Shown: one piece after another, positions 10,375 through 21,839 of the stretch
How positions within the stretch are numbered: the stretch's first letter is position 1
Layout: each line of letters starts with the position of its first letter
Assembly: GCA_019633425.1 (NCBI GenBank)
Contig: WSUB01000013.1
Coordinates: forward strand, 1 to 64,000
Direction of reading: 5' to 3'
Origin: Tulasnella sp. 424
Lineage: Eukaryota; Basidiomycota; Agaricomycetes; Cantharellales; Tulasnellaceae
Length of the DNA stretch: 64,000 nucleotides
Notes under the pieces: model-generated
The model's database searches: none
What the model saw: only the letters and a program-made list of their open reading frames with translations
What the model was told of the DNA's origin: nothing
Translations under genes and position numbers: made by a program

Positions 10375-12732
10375 TCATTCGGCCTCCGCCGGGTTGAGTT
10401 TTCGACGGGAGTCGGCGGCGTTGTTTAACGCCTTCTCTGCATCCCGAGGAACTTCGATTTCTTGAAAAATTCCAGCAGCTTGTTCATAAAGGGGTATTGC
10501 GTCTTCGTGCTGGCCTTGGTCGCGATGGACGTCCGCAAGGCACATCAGAGTCCAGGCTCTTCCCTCTCTGTCGCCAATGTCGATACAAATTTGCAGGGAT
10601 TCGGAGAAAAGCTGAATGGCCTGGCTGTACTGTTTTTGAAGCCGATGCACCTCAGCAAGACCCCACAGAGCCGAGGCTCTTCCGAATTTGTTGCCGATGT
10701 CGGTGCAGATTTGGGCGCCTTCGGAGTAGAGCGGGACGGCTTCGCTGTACTCAGCTTGAAACCGATGCACCTCAGCAAGACCCCACAGAGCATCAGCTCT
10801 CCCTTGTCTGTCGCCGATGGCGGTGCAGATTTCGATGACCTCAGAGTATTGCGAGACGGCTTCGCTGTACTCGTTTTGAAGCCGATGCACGTCGGCAAGC
10901 CCCCACAGAGCATCGGCTCTTCTTTGTCTGTTGCCAGTACCGGCGCAGATTTGAGCAACCTCGGAATAGAGTGTAACGGCCTCAGGGTGCCTGTCTTGAG
11001 CCTTGTGAATGTGAGCTAAGCCTAACAGAGCATCCGCTTTTCCCTCATCATCGGCGGTCTCCGTGTAGATGCCCAAGGCTTCGGTGTAGAATTTTGATGC
11101 GTTGATATTGTCATCCTGATTTCGATGCATGTTTCCCAGTTTCATGAGAAGCTCAGGAGAGCGAACTCGAGGTCCAGACGGATTCGAGCTCCGCTGCACA
11201 TCCGGACGCATCATTGGCTGTATCGTGACATGTCAAGTTGCGGCCAAATAATCCAAAAGGAAAAGTACCGCTCACCATCCAAGTCATTGACTTTCGACAG
11301 TCCTGAGCTGTTGGCCGCTGGCTGGGTTCGATGCTCCAACACGTGATCATTAGCGAGTAGAGTGCCCGCATCAACACCATGCTGGTGTGATCAGCGACAG
11401 ATGGGAGGTTCCCCTGGATGACGTGTATGACAACGACAGAGTCTTTTCGGACGTTTTGAAACGGAATTGAATTTGTCATAACCTATTTGGGCATTGATTG
11501 TAAGCTTTTGTTGAAAATAATATCCGGATTTCAGTATACCTCGTAAAACACCCAGCCCAGTGCCCAGATATCACTCCAGAGGCCCGGTTCATCTTCCTTA
11601 AGCAGCTCAGGAGGAGCCCAGCGAAGTGTATACTGATTACCCTTCAGGGTTATAGTATTTGTGGTCTCACAGAACTCCGTCTCAAGCAGCAGTGCTGCCT
11701 GCGCTTCGTTTTCGTTTTTCTCGGGTTGAACAGGAGGGTCCTTTTTTGTGAGACGACGTGCGGAGCCAAAGTCCGTGATGACGGCGTAACAACCCGAATT
11801 TACCAGCACATTGGCCTATGCAGTGTAGAGTTTAAGCTTGCCGAGTGTCATATCGCAGTAACATCCGGACCCACCGATTTGAGGTCGCCGTGGTAGATCG
11901 GCGGATTCTGATTATGAAGGTACTCCACTCCTTGAGCCACGCAGGCAATCTGTCATCCATTTTCTCAGAGGGGGCCATGAAATATAGCGTCCTGATCTTA
12001 CCAGCCATATTCGTTCCGGTATTTCCCAGTCGGCCGAAGCCACAAAGTCCTTTAAATTTCCGTTGTCCGCCCAGGGAAAGACCAACCAGACTCTATACTC
12101 GGACAGATCTGCAACAAATCCTTCAAGCTTGACCACGTTTACGTGAGACAGCTCGGTTAAGAATCCCGCTTCCCTGAGTGCCAACTGAGAGGACTTAGCG
12201 CTGTGGGAGAGCTCGACGCGGTGCGATAACTTATTCTCACCCCCAATACTCGCTCTTTGTCCTCTCCATTCTCAATCTTCAGTTTCTTTACCGCTATGGC
12301 CTAACATATGGAATCCAGCTCGGTCAATGACTTGTCGTAGGAAACAAAGTGGGTCTCATCGAAACCGACTTTTCGCTTGGGCGTTCCACCACCAGACTCG
12401 TTCTCGCCTCCTGTTTGAGCTGAATCGTCCGCGCTAGTTTCTGAGGCGGAAGTAGAAACCAAAAGCGCTCGTGAAACCGTCGCAAATCCTCCACGAAACT
12501 CCGGGCCGTCTTCCGGGAATTCGATCGAGGACGAATCGATTCGCCATTTCGCAAGTTTCTGGAGTTTATCCCTCTACATAGAGATGGGCAACGGTAAACG
12601 CCTATGACGAGTCTTCGAGATTTAGGTGGGACGTACTAGTTTGCTGCTTGGCTGAGGCGCACCGCCAGAATCACTTGGACAAGGCGCTTGGGGGTCACGA
12701 AGGTTGGCGTCGTCGTTATTGTCCACTTGCAT
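10375..12732 (-). CDS. Kinase-TPR fusion protein, copy B
   Basis: Exons are 12732-12637, 12573-12370, 12300-12241, 12184-12002, 11949-11875, 11815-11540, 11482-11276 and 11217-10375; 647 aa, one residue longer than copy A. All splice sites are GT-AG and no stop interrupts the frame. Leader residues 1-32 are followed by the TKL-like kinase domain: P-loop RGGFATV, AIAVKK lysine, HGDLKS loop, DFG, PPE, and SIEPSQRPTAQDC near its end. Six 40-residue TPR units plus a partial one follow, ending LNPAEAE. The segment VAQGVEYLH replaces VARGVEYLH of copy A, and most other changes are conservative. Both paralogues therefore look functional at sequence level, although the TATA box differs. Confidence 0.85.
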
Positions 12733-13960
12733 CAGATGGTTTAGTGTAAGAGGGGCTGACGACTAGATGGGTCGATCGTAAGGTAGGGGCTTGGCCGAGA
12801 GGGAGAAGCGAAAGGAGGTGAAATGAGGGACGGAGTGGTGAACTGAGGGTCTCTATAACACGGGAAGCCAGGCGGGAAGCACTCGTGAACGTTAACCGCG
12901 CTCGTGCCGCTCTCCTCTGTGCCTCGAGGCGAAGGAAGTGTACCACAGTCATGTGTGCTTTCGACGCCTTTTCTCTCTTGGAATGTTCGTTGCGCGCCAC
13001 CGTTGCACCGCATCGCTCGTGTTGCAGATAAGATAACGTTATACTACCATCCACCTTCGATTCGCTTCCACGAAGTAGGCTTTCGGTGTCCCGAAGGTCC
13101 TTAGTCGATCGGACCCGCGAACCCGCTACTTACTACCGAGTCCTATATTCCTGAGCTCTTTCCTTCGAGTAAGTCGGGTCGACCTGGACTTCAAGTGAAC
13201 GCGCGGCCCTAGTGCACACCCCCATGCTAGCACGCGTGGCTGTAGGACAACAATCGATTGTACGCTAATCGATCAGCGATGCCCACTTCGTCTCCGTACC
13301 CCGGGGCCACAAAGTTACTTTTCAGCACGTTTATTAAGTCGGATGAATCGATCGGCGGGGAGGGTTCGCATGAAAAATAATTAAGGTCAAACATAGGGAT
13401 GGAAATGCAGATCTGAAATGATAGGGTCGAACGTTGTCGGTGCGCGCTTGATCTCTCTTATCAGGCTGAAGCTAGATTTGGCGAATGATGGGTTGCATCG
13501 TTGAATGTCTCGTTTGGTTCGTTCGGTGAGTATACTAGTAGGCCGCTGGCGGCCGGGTGTAATCGAGACAGTTCTGCACGGATATAGTCGAATAGATCTT
13601 TGTGGATACAATAGTGATGGGCTCGAGTGAAGGGGTATACGAAACGAGGAGGCTCTTAGCGTCGGCATTAGCCGGACATCCCTTGAGACCCTGAGTTTAG
13701 GGCAGGACCGTTACGTCATCAGTCCGAAGGCTGCTCAGCCGAGCCATTTTTGCTCGATGCTCCCCATTGCCTTCCATCTCTCTGCACCTAATGCGGGGCA
13801 CGTCGATCATGCAGCAGAAAGCAAGTACCTGCTCTCTGGATTGACAGCGGTAGGTTGGGGCTCCTCTTTGCACAGTCATTCCGGCGACACTTTCTTGCGA
13901 ACACCAGTATAGTACTTCCACCTCAAGCCTAATCACACCAGCACCGCCGGATCGTGCGGC

Positions 13961-14155
13961 TTGTCCACTGCCGGCCCGACTTACATGCTTAACGTCGACG
14001 GCACCGGCATCATCAAGCAGTCCGACAACAGGGACGGCTTTGCTTCAACTATCTGGACTTCGACTAGCTCGACCAGGAAGCGCATGCGCATTGAAGGAAG
14101 GAATGCGTTGGCCAGCGACAGCCTCGCTGACATTGCCGCCTACGCTCGCATGTAA
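13961..14155 (+). pseudogene. Gene relic at the right end of duplication copy 2
   Basis: The frame CGLSTAG...MLNVDGTGIIK...RKRMRIEGRNALAS...IAAYARM ends with a stop at 14153-14155. This copy keeps the C-terminus intact, unlike 5190-5400. Upstream, a 5-bp insertion relative to copy 1 ('atagt' near 13912) breaks the frame, and I see no start exon. The family is unrecognised. Confidence 0.4.
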
Positions 14156-14222
14156 AAACTGGTTCATTCATTCGCTTTGTACCATTCTTTGCAAAAAATG
14201 GGAAATTTGTCAATTTGTGCTT

Positions 14223-16053
14223 TCACTTCTCGTGAGCTGCTGTGGCCCTGTGGACTGAATTTTGATATGATAGCTTTGAGGCTGAGCAGGTGCCCATGTG
14301 ACAGCGATTTCCACCGGGATTTACATGGGTTTTCCGCGCGTGGAAGTGTAATGGAAGTCTGATTTTGTTATCAATAATCTCTACTTACCGCCATTGCTGG
14401 GAGGAATAAGAAAATCGTCCGTTTGTTTAGTTTTGGTTTAGTTATATCGCGGTTGCCTGATTTCCTTCATGCAATGTGAAGCGCCTGACAGCATTCCGAA
14501 AACAGATATAATGTAGTAAATGTACGACGAAAAGCGAGAAAGACTTTAAGTATCTAATCTAGTTAAATCAAGAATCCCACCAAAAGGAGCTGCAGAGAAA
14601 CAGGTCCAAGTCAGCGAAGGGAGGGACCTCGAAGAGATGAACTGCTTACAGCTCCTAAGTGCCTGTACGCTGAACGCCCCTTCGAGCCCCCTGACGCCTG
14701 GGTTTGCTTCGGCTTCTATCTCAAAAGACAGCCAAGCTAGCATGATGAAGCCAATAATCCATCGCCGACATGGATCAGCCAACCGAGGCATCGGTATGTC
14801 AGTTTGTGTCTTGAAACGAGGCAGAGCGAGACTGTGAGTTACCACAAATCATGCAGTCCTCGTGGTTTAAAACAACGACTCACCGCGAGGCATGCTGGAG
14901 GATTGGCACAAAGGGATAGATATGGTAGACTGTCAAGATGGCTGCGAAGGGTGATTGTAGGAGAGGAGGGGGTGAGGGTCGGATTGAGTGTCGTCCTAGT
15001 TTGTTTGTCGATCACGTGGGCACCTACCGCCCTTGATCTCGAACGAAATGCGTACAAGTCAGGAATTCGGTTAATGTTCAGGGCTGCATCTCCTTCCGTA
15101 TAGCTACGAGGTGGCGACAGTATCACCGATATGATGACGATATATAGGGCGTTTCTCTCTTGTGATGCTTCGTAACGCACAGAAGGAACAGTGGACAAGT
15201 AATGATAAAAATCCGCGTGTGAGCAAGACCGCGTTTCAAATACGCCGCGCGGTATTTTGGGGTGAATCCCAGTGTTTAATTTCCCTTATATATATTTATT
15301 TGGAGTTTTCTCTCTCTCTTCCGCGACACGTCCGAAGTTCACTTCCCGCCACCGCCTTTCGTTCAGGACTGACGACTCCTCTCCCTCCTCCTTGCTCGCG
15401 GCATTCTCGCCGAGCGCCCTGAAACCCTTGATTTTACATTTTCGCCGTCACGTCCTTCACCCCTCCCCAACCGTTTCATATTCCTCTCCTCTCATCCTCT
15501 TTTCCCTCTCGCCCCTACCATCACCAGCTTTCGCTCACTCGACTCTCATCACCCTGATAACCCGGCAACCTCACGAAAGTAGGCCAAAGTGTCGACGCCA
15601 CCCGCTACAACCACATAACTAGCCCGCGCTCCACGGAGAATTTCTTGCTTGCTGGGGCGCAGGGCAGCTTGAAGGTTTGGCGATCTGGCCGTGGTTTGGA
15701 AAAGATCGTGGTGCCGATCACCTTCGATTCGACCCCGCCCCGCAAGTCGCCATAAATAGCGCCGCAAGTGTGAAACGCAGAATATTCGCTTTCCGTCAAC
15801 CACTCGCACAAAATCCCTCGACTGGCTCTCCGAGAACATGGCGAAAAGTACTCATCGCCCATATCGATCGGAGTTATGAGGAGTTTGGGTGCGTTGCATT
15901 CCTGACTTGGAAGAAACCGCTGACTTTTGATCTGATCCTCCAGAACTCCGAATCCTACCCCCTCGTCTCTGCTCGTCACAAATTCTTGACCCATAACCGT
16001 TTCATAATCCGTTGTCCCTGACCAATTTTCAACAGTATACGGCTTAACTCGAA
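14223..16053. other. Intergenic stretch, no supported gene
   Basis: Open frames occur on both strands (for example 14546-14845 - and 15605-16333 -), but none has a recognised domain or a paralogue. 'aatttcccttatatatatttattt' at 15278 repeats a string at 8982. Pyrimidine-rich sequence at about 15310-15560 may be the promoter region of the gene starting at 16054. Confidence 0.4.
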
Positions 16054-17686
16054 ATGGCCAACAGCCTGCCACCTCAGCCCATGAGACCTCAAACCGAACG
16101 CAAGGCTGTAAGTCCTCCCCATACACGAAGGTGGAAGCAAGCACTGACGTGGAAACTTTAAGCGGGAGATTCTTGACGGAATGTCCTGGCACCGAATCGA
16201 CTCCACGACAATCAAAATGACAGACTCCAAACCATTTGCAAAAGGCGGGCAAGGGACCATCTTCGTTGGAACTATGATTCCTCCTGAAGAGGTCTCGGCA
16301 TGGGTCCCTGAACAGTTCCTGAAAGCGTTCCATGAAAGGAAATTGGCGATAAAGAAGTTCGAATGGAATCGGGAGGATGCCGAAGCATCGGCCAAGTTTT
16401 TTAATGTATGGTCGTCTTCATACGTTGCCTTCACTGTTCTCATTGCCCCCGCACCAGTCTTTCGCCAACGAGCTCAGTATAATGGCGAGCCTTTCTCATC
16501 CAAACGTTGTCAAACTCGTCGGTTTTGTTGAGGACATGAAAAAGGGCGACGCTTGGATTGCTTTGCCTTGGGAAGCGAATGGAAACGTTCGAGAGTTTCT
16601 GGCGTCTGGCGAGTGGGACATTCCCGAACGCTTATCATTGGTGAGCGTGTGTCGTGCGTGCCATTACTGTTGAGCAATGTGAACGAATTCTCGACTTAGA
16701 TTCAAGATGTAGTCAACGGCGTGGAGTACTTACATACGAGACAACCTCCGATTTGCCACGGCGACCTCAAGTCGTGAGTTAGCCAAGCAGCCGCTCGAGA
16801 TGCCTTGCACTCATTGACCGGTGTTCCAGTTGAACATCCTAGTCAGCTCCTCGTATCGTGCAGTGATCACGGATTTTGGATCGGCTCGGGCTAAAGGAAA
16901 CGTCGACCCAACGCCAGAGGACGGCGGCTCGGGCGAAACCATCGACGACGTTGTCCAAGGATTTATTTATCCAAAAATCAAATTCGACCGGTCCACCTTG
17001 GAGCTCACTTTAACGGGACCAGGATTTTCGCTGCGGTGGACAGCCCCTGAGGTACTGGACAACGGGGATCTACCGAGCGATATGTGGGCTCTCGGCTGGA
17101 TCTGCTGGGAGGTAAGCACGCTACGAGCCAGAGGATATCCACCGCCTTTTAATCACATATACGACTGGACTTTAGATCTTCACCGGCAAAATACCATTCG
17201 AAGAACTCAGTGTCATGGGGCCAATTATATCGACCGTTATAAAAGGGAAATTGCCAGCAATCCGGGACGACGCCGGCCTGTCTCATCTTCTCAAGCTGTG
17301 TGGTTTAATGATGGACTGTTGGATGTCGAATCCAGCGGAGAGGATAGATGCCTCGACGTTTCGACGAAAGATTGACTCCCTAGTGAGTGCGTTGATGTTG
17401 ATAGAGGACTACATCACCGGTTGTTAAGCAAGCCACGCATCAGCCATCCTCGACGCCTTCGGCCGATAGTTCTGGCGGTGCGAAGGTACGATCCGCAACG
17501 GTGTTATACAAGTTAGGAACAATGTATCGGCTTCAAAATAATGCCGTGGTCGCCGAGTCCCACTACCATTCGGCCATCGAGATTGCGACTCGAACGAAGG
17601 ACGACAAGGCAAAGGCAGAGGCGCTGGACGGTCTTGGAGAGATCTATCGTGTTCAATTGAGGAATCCAGAATCAGGCAAGGCTTAA
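16054..17686 (+). pseudogene. Kinase-TPR relative E, splice-broken and 3'-truncated
   Basis: Exons are 16054-16107, 16163-16405, 16458-16640, 16700 to about 16773, 16830-17111, 17176-17382 and 17429-17686. The kinase domain has P-loop KGGQGTIFVG, lysine LAIKKF, HGDLKS, DFG and APE. Two defects stand out. At the fourth exon end, 'ctcaagtcgtgagt' is one base shorter than the homologous site in F (AAATCA|GTGAGT). Using the only GT donor shifts the frame and puts TGA directly after the next junction. The TPR part stops after little more than one unit (NPESGKA), at the point where the F-locus flank repeat begins (17684). It is either a pseudogene or uses a non-canonical splice. No intron separates the P-loop from the lysine exon, as in F. 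Confidence 0.65.
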
Positions 17687-18110
17687 TGGTTCACTGCTTT
17701 CGGAGAGTCCCTACGCGATGCCAGGTTTCATCAAAATCCAAAGTTGGATGGATAACAATGAGTGGAATAAGCCGAGAGAACCTCGCTCGTCCAGAGCGGG
17801 CCGAGTCCTGGTGTCCAAGAACATTGTGAAGCGTCTCGTTGGTGGTTCGTGTCGGTTTACTCTCCGTCGTGATGGATAACGTTTATACACTCTCCTCATC
17901 TTCTACGGACGAGTCTTGCCTCGTTAACAACGGTATTTTCAAGAGGGAGAGGAGATGTCTCGAGCAGCGCTGGAATATCGGAGCGAAGGCAGAGAGAGTC
18001 CGTAGTAGTCAGGTCCGCAACCGTTGACTCCGTTTGGTAAAACGGGAGGACAGAATGAGTGTTAAGCAAATCCTAAGTCGAACGGACTGATCCAAATATA
18101 TAAAAAGTCA
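17684..18110. repeat. 3' flank of gene F, repeated at 9206-9650
   Basis: Begins with 'taatggttcactgctttcgg', directly supplies the stop codon of truncated gene E, and continues to the stop of gene F. It is the counterpart of 9206-9650. I see no separate gene in it. Confidence 0.7.
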
Positions 18111-18114
18111 TCAT

Positions 18115-21100
18115 CTAACTATTGGTTGGTTTCTGACTACCGAATAACACAGAACGACCTTTCGGAAGCAAGCGCCTCGAGCGAGGTTCTGACGAATCTG
18201 GGGCGGATGAAGGACGACCAATGAAGGCGGACAATGTTTCTTTGAAACGATGTCTGATGGAGCTTGGACCTTGATTGGGTGCGGATGCTACGGTTGTGAG
18301 CTCCGTGGCCGTATTTGAAGGAGGCAGTGTCGTGGGCGATTGTTTCATGGTTCTCGCGGCTCTAGCCACAAAAGAAAGCGAAACTTTCGAGAGATGTTTG
18401 CCCTGTTCATAGTTGATTCGGTTTGATATGTCGGCTACTTCTGTGAAAAGGGCCTTTACCTCGGCAAGGCGAGACTCCAGGAGTCGTAGTAGACCAAGGG
18501 CAAGCAGAGCATGTACTTCACCCAGGTCATACCCGATGCTCTTGGCGATGTCCCGGGCTTTTGTGTAGCAATCCTCTGCCTCGGCGTATTTGGACTGCCG
18601 TCGGTGGATGTTCCCAAGTTCACGGAGAGTGTTCACTTGGAACTCGCCAAGCCCGGCGTCCGTGGCGATGTCCAGTGCCTGAGTATAACATTCATTTGCT
18701 TCGGTGTAATTCGATTGTTTCTCGTGGAGGTACCCAAGCTGAAACAACGCGTCCGCCTGGCCCAACTCGTACCCGATGCTCTTGGCGATGTCCCGGGCTT
18801 TTGTGTAGCAATCCTCTGCCTCGGCGTATTTGGACTGCCGTCGGTGGATGTTCCCAAGTTCACGGAGAGTGTTCACTTGGAACTCGCCAAGCCCGGCGTC
18901 CGTGGCGATGTCCAGTGCCTGAGTATAACATTCATTTGCTTCGGTGTAATTCGACTGTTTCTCGTGGAGGGACCCAAGCTGAAACAACGCGTCCGCCTGG
19001 CCCAACTCGTACCCGATGGTCGTAAAGATGTCGATCATCTGGGCGAAGCATGCCTCGGCTTCAGAGTACTTGGACTGCGCTCGGTAGATTCCTCCGAGTC
19101 TACCAAGTGCGATCGCTTGGCTTATTTGATCTCCAATGCTTGTAGAAATGGCGAGTGACTGGGTGTAACATTCTTTAGCTTCGTCGTACTTGGACTGTTC
19201 GAAGTGTGTGTCTCCAAGCCCGAAATACGCGCACACTCGGCCCAAGGTATATCCCATGCTTGAGGAGATGTCCAACGACTGCGTGTAGCATTCCTCGGCC
19301 TCAGTGTACTTGAGCCGTAATCGATGGACCCCTCCAAGCCCATTAAGCGCGTTCACTCGGCCTTTGCTATTACCAATGCTCGCGGAGATGTCGAGCAACT
19401 TGGTGTAGCACTCCTCTGCTTTATCACACTCCAACCGTGTTTGGTGAATGTCTCCAAGCCCGTTGATCACATCTGCTAGGCCAACGTCATCCCCAATGCC
19501 TGTGTAGATCTCCAGCGAACGGATGTAGCATTTCTCGGCTTCAGGGTACTTGGACCATCTTTGGTAGAGGTATCCAAGCCCGGAGAGTGCGCTCGCTCGA
19601 CCGAAGTCGTCTCGGATGTTGGTAAAGATGTTCAACGACTTGGTGTAACATTCCTCGGCTTCAGTGAACTTGGACAGTGCTCGATGAATTCCTCCAAGCC
19701 CACGGAATGCACTCGCCCGATCTGCATCGTTCGTCGACATGTCAAGGAACTTGCGGTAGCATTCCTCGGCCTTAGCGTACTCCAACTGTTTCCGGTGGAT
19801 TTCTCCAAGCCTGAACAAGGCGAGTGCTATTGCTGGTTTATTACCAGTGGATTGCGCGATTGCAAGTCCCTCCTCAAATTTGACTGAAGCTTCTTCGTAT
19901 CTGTTTTGCAGTCGATGCATTTCCCCGATTTGGAGGACTAGCATAGCGGACCGAATCTCGGATTTTCCGTTGTTTCTTGGCGATGGAATAATGGATGGCT
20001 ATTGCAAAGTTAGATTTAAATCTCTTGTTAATTACTATGACGGCTAACTTACCAGCCCTCGGAGATTAGCCACACAATGAACAGCCGACGGTCTTTCCTT
20101 CGGGTCAAGCCGCCACCACTTCATCATCAAGCTGCATAACCTCCGGATCTGCGCTAGCTGCCCATGGTCGGAGGCCGAAGGTAGTTGGCCTTCGACTATT
20201 CTCATGGTGACGGCCCATTCATTGTCGAGCTCCTCGAATGGGTACTGATCGGTAATAGCCTGGAGAAAGAAAATTTTAATATGAATCTGCGATCCAGGTC
20301 GATTACGCTCTCGAAGCTGACCTCCCAAGCGATCCAAGCTAACGCCCAAACATCGCTGGCTAGACCCGGCTGTTCTCCGTTTATGACCTCTGGGCCGGCC
20401 CAACGAAACGAGCAAACTGGACCTGTCAGCGTCAGGGTAGTATTAGAGGTTAGAACCTCGATCGGAGGGCATTCTTCATATTCCAATATCCTGCGTTTTG
20501 CTGGCGCCGGGGAAGAGGATGATGAAGTGGCCTCGAGTTCGGTAAGAGCACGGGCTGAACCAAAGTCCGTGATGAGAGCCCGATAGGAAGAGTTGACAAG
20601 AATATTGAGCTAGATGACAATCAATTTAAGGAGCAGCCTCCGAGAACCCTGCTACAAAACTCACTGATTTTAGGTCGCCGTGGCAGATGGGAGGGTCTCG
20701 GGTATGGAGATACTCCAGCCCGAATGCCACATCTCGAACCTTGAGCATATTCCGGATCAGCCTCTCGTTTGGTGCACACGATTGTTACGCACCAACGAGA
20801 CGCGCTCGGGGATGTCCCAATCCCCCGACCGAAGGAATTCGCGGAGGTTCCCATTTGCTTCCCAGGGAAAAACCAGCCAAGCAATACGACTGTCGATATC
20901 CTCCACGAATCCAATGACTTTCACGATATTTGGGTGAGACAATCTGTCCAGCACACGCAATTCGTTGACGAACAGCTAGAAGTGACGCGTGGACCGTGTC
21001 AAAAATGGTTGTGCATAATTCAACGAAGAGACTTACGCGAAGAAACTTTTCCTCGTCCGTATCGCCCGTTAGAATAATTCTAAGTTTCTTCACGGCTACC

Positions 21101-21448
21101 TTTCTCGGCTCGTCCTGCGTATTATCCTCGGCTATGAGGGTAGCCATGCTGACATCAGCATAACTGCCGCCGTCTTGAAAGTGATTTTCGGGGAACTTGA
21201 TTTGGGAGATGTGTAGCCGCCTCTTTGACAACAAGGCGAGCAGATCTCTCTGTAACAGGTAGTGAGTGGGGCGACAAGCCTCGATCGTCGTGGTTCCCTA
21301 CCGCGGAAATTGTTAAGGGTTGGGCTTCAGCGGAACCACCCGGCCGCAGAGTATGCGAGCCCTCTGGTCGAACATCACGGTCCTGCGTGAGCGGAAACTT
21401 GAACACCTTCATTACGGAGTCGTCCGGACCTAGAGGAATACCAGACAT
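18115..21448 (-). CDS. Kinase-TPR fusion protein F with thirteen TPR units
   Basis: Exons are 21448-21302, 21249-21037, 20975-20793, 20739-20665, 20609-20322, 20259-20053 and 19998-18115; 998 aa. A 49-residue leader precedes the kinase domain. The glycine loop is degenerate (DGGSYADV) but the VAVKK lysine, HGDLKS and DFG are present. The APE position reads GPE. The last exon (627 aa) holds thirteen 40-residue TPR units, then a Ser/Pro/Arg-rich tail ending QKPTNS. The intron that separates the P-loop from the lysine in copies A-D is absent here; the other kinase introns are shared. The last exon opens with the same phase and Pro codon as in A-D, showing common descent of the fusion. The start ATG is the first in frame upstream of a plausible 52-bp intron. 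Confidence 0.8.
18531..19010 (-). repeat. 240-bp tandem duplication of two TPR units in gene F
   Basis: 18531-18770 and 18771-19010 differ at two positions that I can see. One is synonymous (CAA/CAG) and one changes Tyr to Ser. Each unit encodes two 40-residue TPRs, so the frame is kept. Confidence 0.95.
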
Positions 21449-21839
21449 GAAGGCAGGTCTAAGAAAAAGTCAAGAGTCAAGTGTCGCACAAGAGACCAAG
21501 TATGGGAAGGGGGTGTGCGCGGAGGGAAGGAACTCAGAGATAGAGGGGCAGTTTTGGGAGATCGCGCGTCACTTGGACAGAGGCCATACGCACAGCCACA
21601 ATTGTCCACGTCCCGAAGGGCTCTGCGTTGATCACAGACAAGATACTGCTATATATCTCGGGGTATTCAATTCCCCTGTTATCAGAGTTCCCCTTCAAAA
21701 TGACACCACACCTACGTGGACGCATGGGTGGGTGTTGCTTCCCGCGTCCGTCGGCGTCCTGAACAAGGGGGGATCGGCGATCTCACGGGTGACTGAACTA
21801 GGATTATAGACGACTCCACCCAAAGTTCTAGCGTTTGTT
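21449..21839. promoter_or_regulatory. Divergent intergenic region between gene F and PUS7
   Basis: 391 bp between two start codons on opposite strands, so it should hold both promoters. 21590-21839 is the part copied at 9727-9988. I see no clear TATA box. Confidence 0.5.

Larger units (their letters stand above)
10120..14222. repeat. Segmental duplication, copy 2 (contains kinase-TPR gene B)
   Basis: Direct copy of 1400-5499, spaced 8.7 kb from it. Its left end abuts the PUS7 relic. The right end abuts unrelated sequence starting at about 14223. Confidence 0.9.

Noticed and set aside
14546..14845. 99-codon minus-strand ORF with a hydrophobic segment
   Set aside because: No start context, homologue or exon partner could be supported.
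15605..16333. 242-codon minus-strand open frame
   Set aside because: It overlaps kinase exons of gene E antisense, has no recognisable domain and no paralogue opposite the other kinase copies.
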